NCBI GenBank assembly: GCA_026874595.1
Contig: CM049318.1
Span: 13,249,241 to 13,313,240, forward strand
DNA: 64,000 nt
Direction of reading: 5' to 3'
Source: Sipunculus nudus
Taxonomy: Eukaryota > Annelida > Sipuncula > Golfingiida > Sipunculidae
The notes under the pieces are model-generated. The model saw nothing but the letters and a program-made list of their open reading frames with translations, was not told the origin of the DNA and did not search any database. The position numbers and the translations under genes were made by a program. Positions 62,198 through 64,000 of the stretch are shown here, piece by piece; the stretch's first letter is position 1; every line of letters begins with the position of its first letter.

Positions 62198-62839
62198 TTA
62201 AAAGTTTTTACCTTCCCATTTCTCAAAGCTGGTCAAGTGATACATGACCACCTTCATCACTTCTTTTGAAATGTGTTTGTCTCTGTATAATTTCTTCAAA
62301 CGGCGTCCTGTTAGCACAAGTTTCGAAACCTTCTTTGCTGCAAGGTTTAGCAAAGATCCTGTTTCGAAAGTAAACAGTTGCAATCCCAAGTCTTTACTTA
62401 CTACATGCATCATCCTGCATGCTTGAAATAGCATGTTGTTGTTTGAAGGGTTAAAAAAAATATTAAACCACCTTCGGTGCAGGGTGGCGCATTGACTGCA
62501 CTGGCAAATTCCAAAAGGATGACCGAACGGTTTAAAGAAATCTCCCTTCCACCATAAAAGATCTAACATCCACAAACTCTCATGGGATATCGCCCGAATC
62601 ATTTGTCTACAGGGTATGTACATCTTTATATTTTTACATAGTAATAGATGATCTATATTTTGTATCATGATGTTTTGATCACTGTCCAAAATGGCCATTT
62701 TGCAAAGTCCGCATATGGAATAATTAGAATCGTCCAATTGCATTCGGCCAACAAACAATCCGGCCATTCCACCACATCCGTCGGTACACCGCTGTGGCCA
62801 AACAGGTGCAACTGCATCACGTAACTCATACGCCGCCAT
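62198..62839 (-). CDS. Unassigned intronless Cys/His-rich protein, 213 aa
   Basis: An ATG at 62839 in a strong context (AACAATGGCG) opens an uninterrupted 213-codon frame ending TAA at 62198. I chose this ATG because upstream in-frame codons lack another ATG. Cysteines and histidines are grouped: C18-x3-C22, C43-x2-C46, H64-x3-C68, then C77, and later C112, C114, C117 with H121. The first group could bind zinc (C-x2-C-x17-H-x3-C). The C-terminal third is basic, with RRLKKLYRDK at about 179-188. No signal peptide, no clear membrane segment and no known family is recognised. It lies in the spacer of the large inverted repeat, 60 bp from the right arm, and reads away from that arm. The arm frame has a comparable C-x2-C-x20-H-x3-C pattern. 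An ORF of a mobile or virus-like element, or a domesticated copy, are all possible. Function is unknown. Confidence 0.6.
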   Translation of the reverse strand: MAAYELRDAVAPVWPQRCTDGCGGMAGLFVGRMQLDDSNYSICGLCKMAILDSDQNIMIQNIDHLLLCKNIKMYIPCRQMIRAISHESLWMLDLLWWKGDFFKPFGHPFGICQCSQCATLHRRWFNIFFNPSNNNMLFQACRMMHVVSKDLGLQLFTFETGSLLNLAAKKVSKLVLTGRRLKKLYRDKHISKEVMKVVMYHLTSFEKWEGKNF

Positions 62840-63354
62840 TGTTTTCTTCTTTAGTTTGAAACAGAACAAAAAATCAAATGTGTATGTTGGATCGAGGTGC
62901 AGACGAGTACTGCTATATCACGCGAGCCATGCTCAGTGGTTTGTCATGGGGGTGTTGTACCTAGACGAACGGGGTGGCGATCAGACAATACGCGCAGTAA
63001 ATAATGTCAGCCAGGATATAATAGAAATTGACGCGAGGGTTTGAGGTCAGGTCCTCGTAAGATAAATCTTGGAATGAGATATATAGGATGGGTACGTCAA
63101 AGCGTTCCACAGCAGGTGAATTAACACTGTGTTGTGTTTAGAAAAATAACAGGTCGAGAATACAAATGTATATTGAAGCAAAGGGGTCATGAATGAACTT
63201 GGGAAAGCCCTTTTTGGTTCTGACCATTGCACAGAGGAGACCGAGATAAAATTTAACCATATTGACGGAATTTGAAGACATGCTAATGACCTATGCACTA
63301 ATACAACGGTGGTTGGAGATTCCGGGGAAAGGAATTGATTAAGGAGCGAGTTCA

Positions 63355-63840
63355 GTGTGTGTATATTCGGAGGACATGAGCTGTCAGGTGACAAAGGGAG
63401 ACTACATAAATGCATTGGAAAGACGAAATGGGCAATGGGTGTATTTGTGTGAGTTTTGTGTATGTTGGATCGAGGTGCAAGGGCTGTGGCCATGGATGAC
63501 GGAAAATGAGTGTGAGGAGCATGCGCAAACGTGTGAACTGAGGGCAGCATGAGTCATAATGATGACCTTGCTTGAGGTTAAGTGTGTAGAAGGAGAGTTG
63601 GCGCGTGCTTGGATTATGCAACAGGGAAATGAATTGGTGTATAGGCGAGTGATGCAAGTACGGCATACGGAGTGTTATTTCTGTGGCAATAGATGTGATG
63701 ATGTCCATAATGTTCAAATGAGTCCGGAAATAGAAGAAGTATTCAACATATGCAAAAGAAAGGTTGAGTGGATGGATAATGTAGGCTTTAAGGTTTTAGG
63801 GAAGGATGAAGTGGCCATTTTGGAAATCACAGCAGTGTGA
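63355..63840 (+). CDS. Unassigned Cys-rich frame, right-arm copy
   Basis: Two open halves in the same reading frame. The first (63355-63552) has no ATG at its start: an in-frame TAA lies at 63340 and the first ATG is residue 8 (63376). A TTCAG just upstream could be a splice acceptor. It carries YLCEFC (C32-x2-C35) and H56-x3-C60, a possible zinc site. After TGA at 63550-63552 and two codons, ATGATG at 63559 opens the second half (93 codons, to 63840), with ECYFCGNRC and a hydrophobic/acidic C-terminus. AATAAA follows at 63873-63878. The halves may be two small genes, one gene with a readthrough or nonsense TGA, or part of a spliced gene. The protein is not recognised. Confidence 0.4.
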
Positions 63841-63872
63841 ATGGTGGGGAAAACGATAAATGGTTTAGCTTG

Positions 63873-63878
63873 AATAAA
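63873..63878 (+). promoter_or_regulatory. Polyadenylation-signal match AATAAA
   Basis: A canonical hexamer 33 nt after the stop of the second arm frame, duplicated in the left arm. The position suits a 3' end for that frame, but in AT-rich DNA a chance match is easy. Confidence 0.35.
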
Positions 63879-64000
63879 ATGTATATTGGAAACTGGAAGG
63901 ATGGCGATGAGATTGTGTAGAGGGATATGTGTGATGTTTTGGGTAGAACGGTACGGAGGGGGGCGAATAGCAGACTGTAACGGAGAGTCTGTTATAAGGT

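Larger units (their letters stand above)
62900..64000. repeat. Inverted repeat, right arm (runs off window)
   Basis: Gap-free inverted copy of 58241-59341. The arm continues past position 64000, so its length is at least 1,101 bp. Just inside the inner end, 62881-62901 repeats an arm-internal 21-bp sequence found at 63461-63481. Confidence 0.95.

Noticed and set aside
58241-64000. Specific assignment of the inverted repeat to a herpesvirus-like genome
   Set aside because: Inverted repeats and intronless Cys-rich ORFs are compatible, but no capsid, polymerase or terminase motif is visible in the window.

Overview
The window looks like nuclear DNA from an invertebrate animal, most likely a mollusc or another lophotrochozoan. 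That taxon is inferred from overall character only; no diagnostic host gene is present. Signs of animal nuclear DNA are an intron-containing tRNA-Ile(UAU), decayed non-LTR retrotransposons (LINEs), hAT, TTAA-specific and CACTA-like DNA transposons, tRNA-headed SINE-like sequences, dense microsatellites and AT-rich spacers. I found no bacterial-style operon and no recognisable conserved host protein-coding gene. Most long open frames are by-products of repeats.

Layout. 0-14 kb: AT-rich intergenic DNA with a degenerate short repeat (1.8-2.5 kb), a CR1/L2-type LINE 3' end (3.2-3.8 kb, minus), a tRNA-Ile pseudogene and an apparently intact tRNA-Ile in two copies of one duplicated module (4.2 and 5.4 kb), a hAT MITE (9.9-10.3 kb), a 54-bp minisatellite, a 104-bp tandem duplication and a SINE-like element (12.0-12.3 kb). 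14.7-17.2 kb: two unrelated satellite arrays lie end to end (13 x 124 bp, then a ~120-bp family); the second has a paralogous array with shared flanks at 21.6-23.5 kb. 19.1-19.6 kb is a pyrimidine tract.

25.8-47.7 kb is a three-copy segmental duplication built from an unclassified repeat family (here 'unit R'). Copies have been interrupted by a 5.0-kb CACTA-like element (target duplication CA), an 892-bp TTAA-flanked foldback-like element full of TACGCT, and other insertions. The duplication supplies empty-site paralogs, so several insertions can be read directly from this sequence.

47.7-50.6 kb holds a repeat array with six TGACGTCA-type palindromes and a 3 x ~362-bp array. 52.7-53.2 kb has a 178-codon frame broken only by two in-frame TGA codons. 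55.4-56.4 kb is a 3 x 343-bp repeat. 58.2-64.0 kb is the most unusual part: a gap-free inverted repeat of at least 1.1 kb runs off the window edge. Each arm carries the same cysteine-rich frames. The spacer holds a LINE remnant and an intact intronless 213-aa Cys/His-rich ORF with a good start context.

The parts do not form a pathway. This is accessory, repeat-driven sequence whose interest lies in its transposon structures and a few unassigned ORFs.
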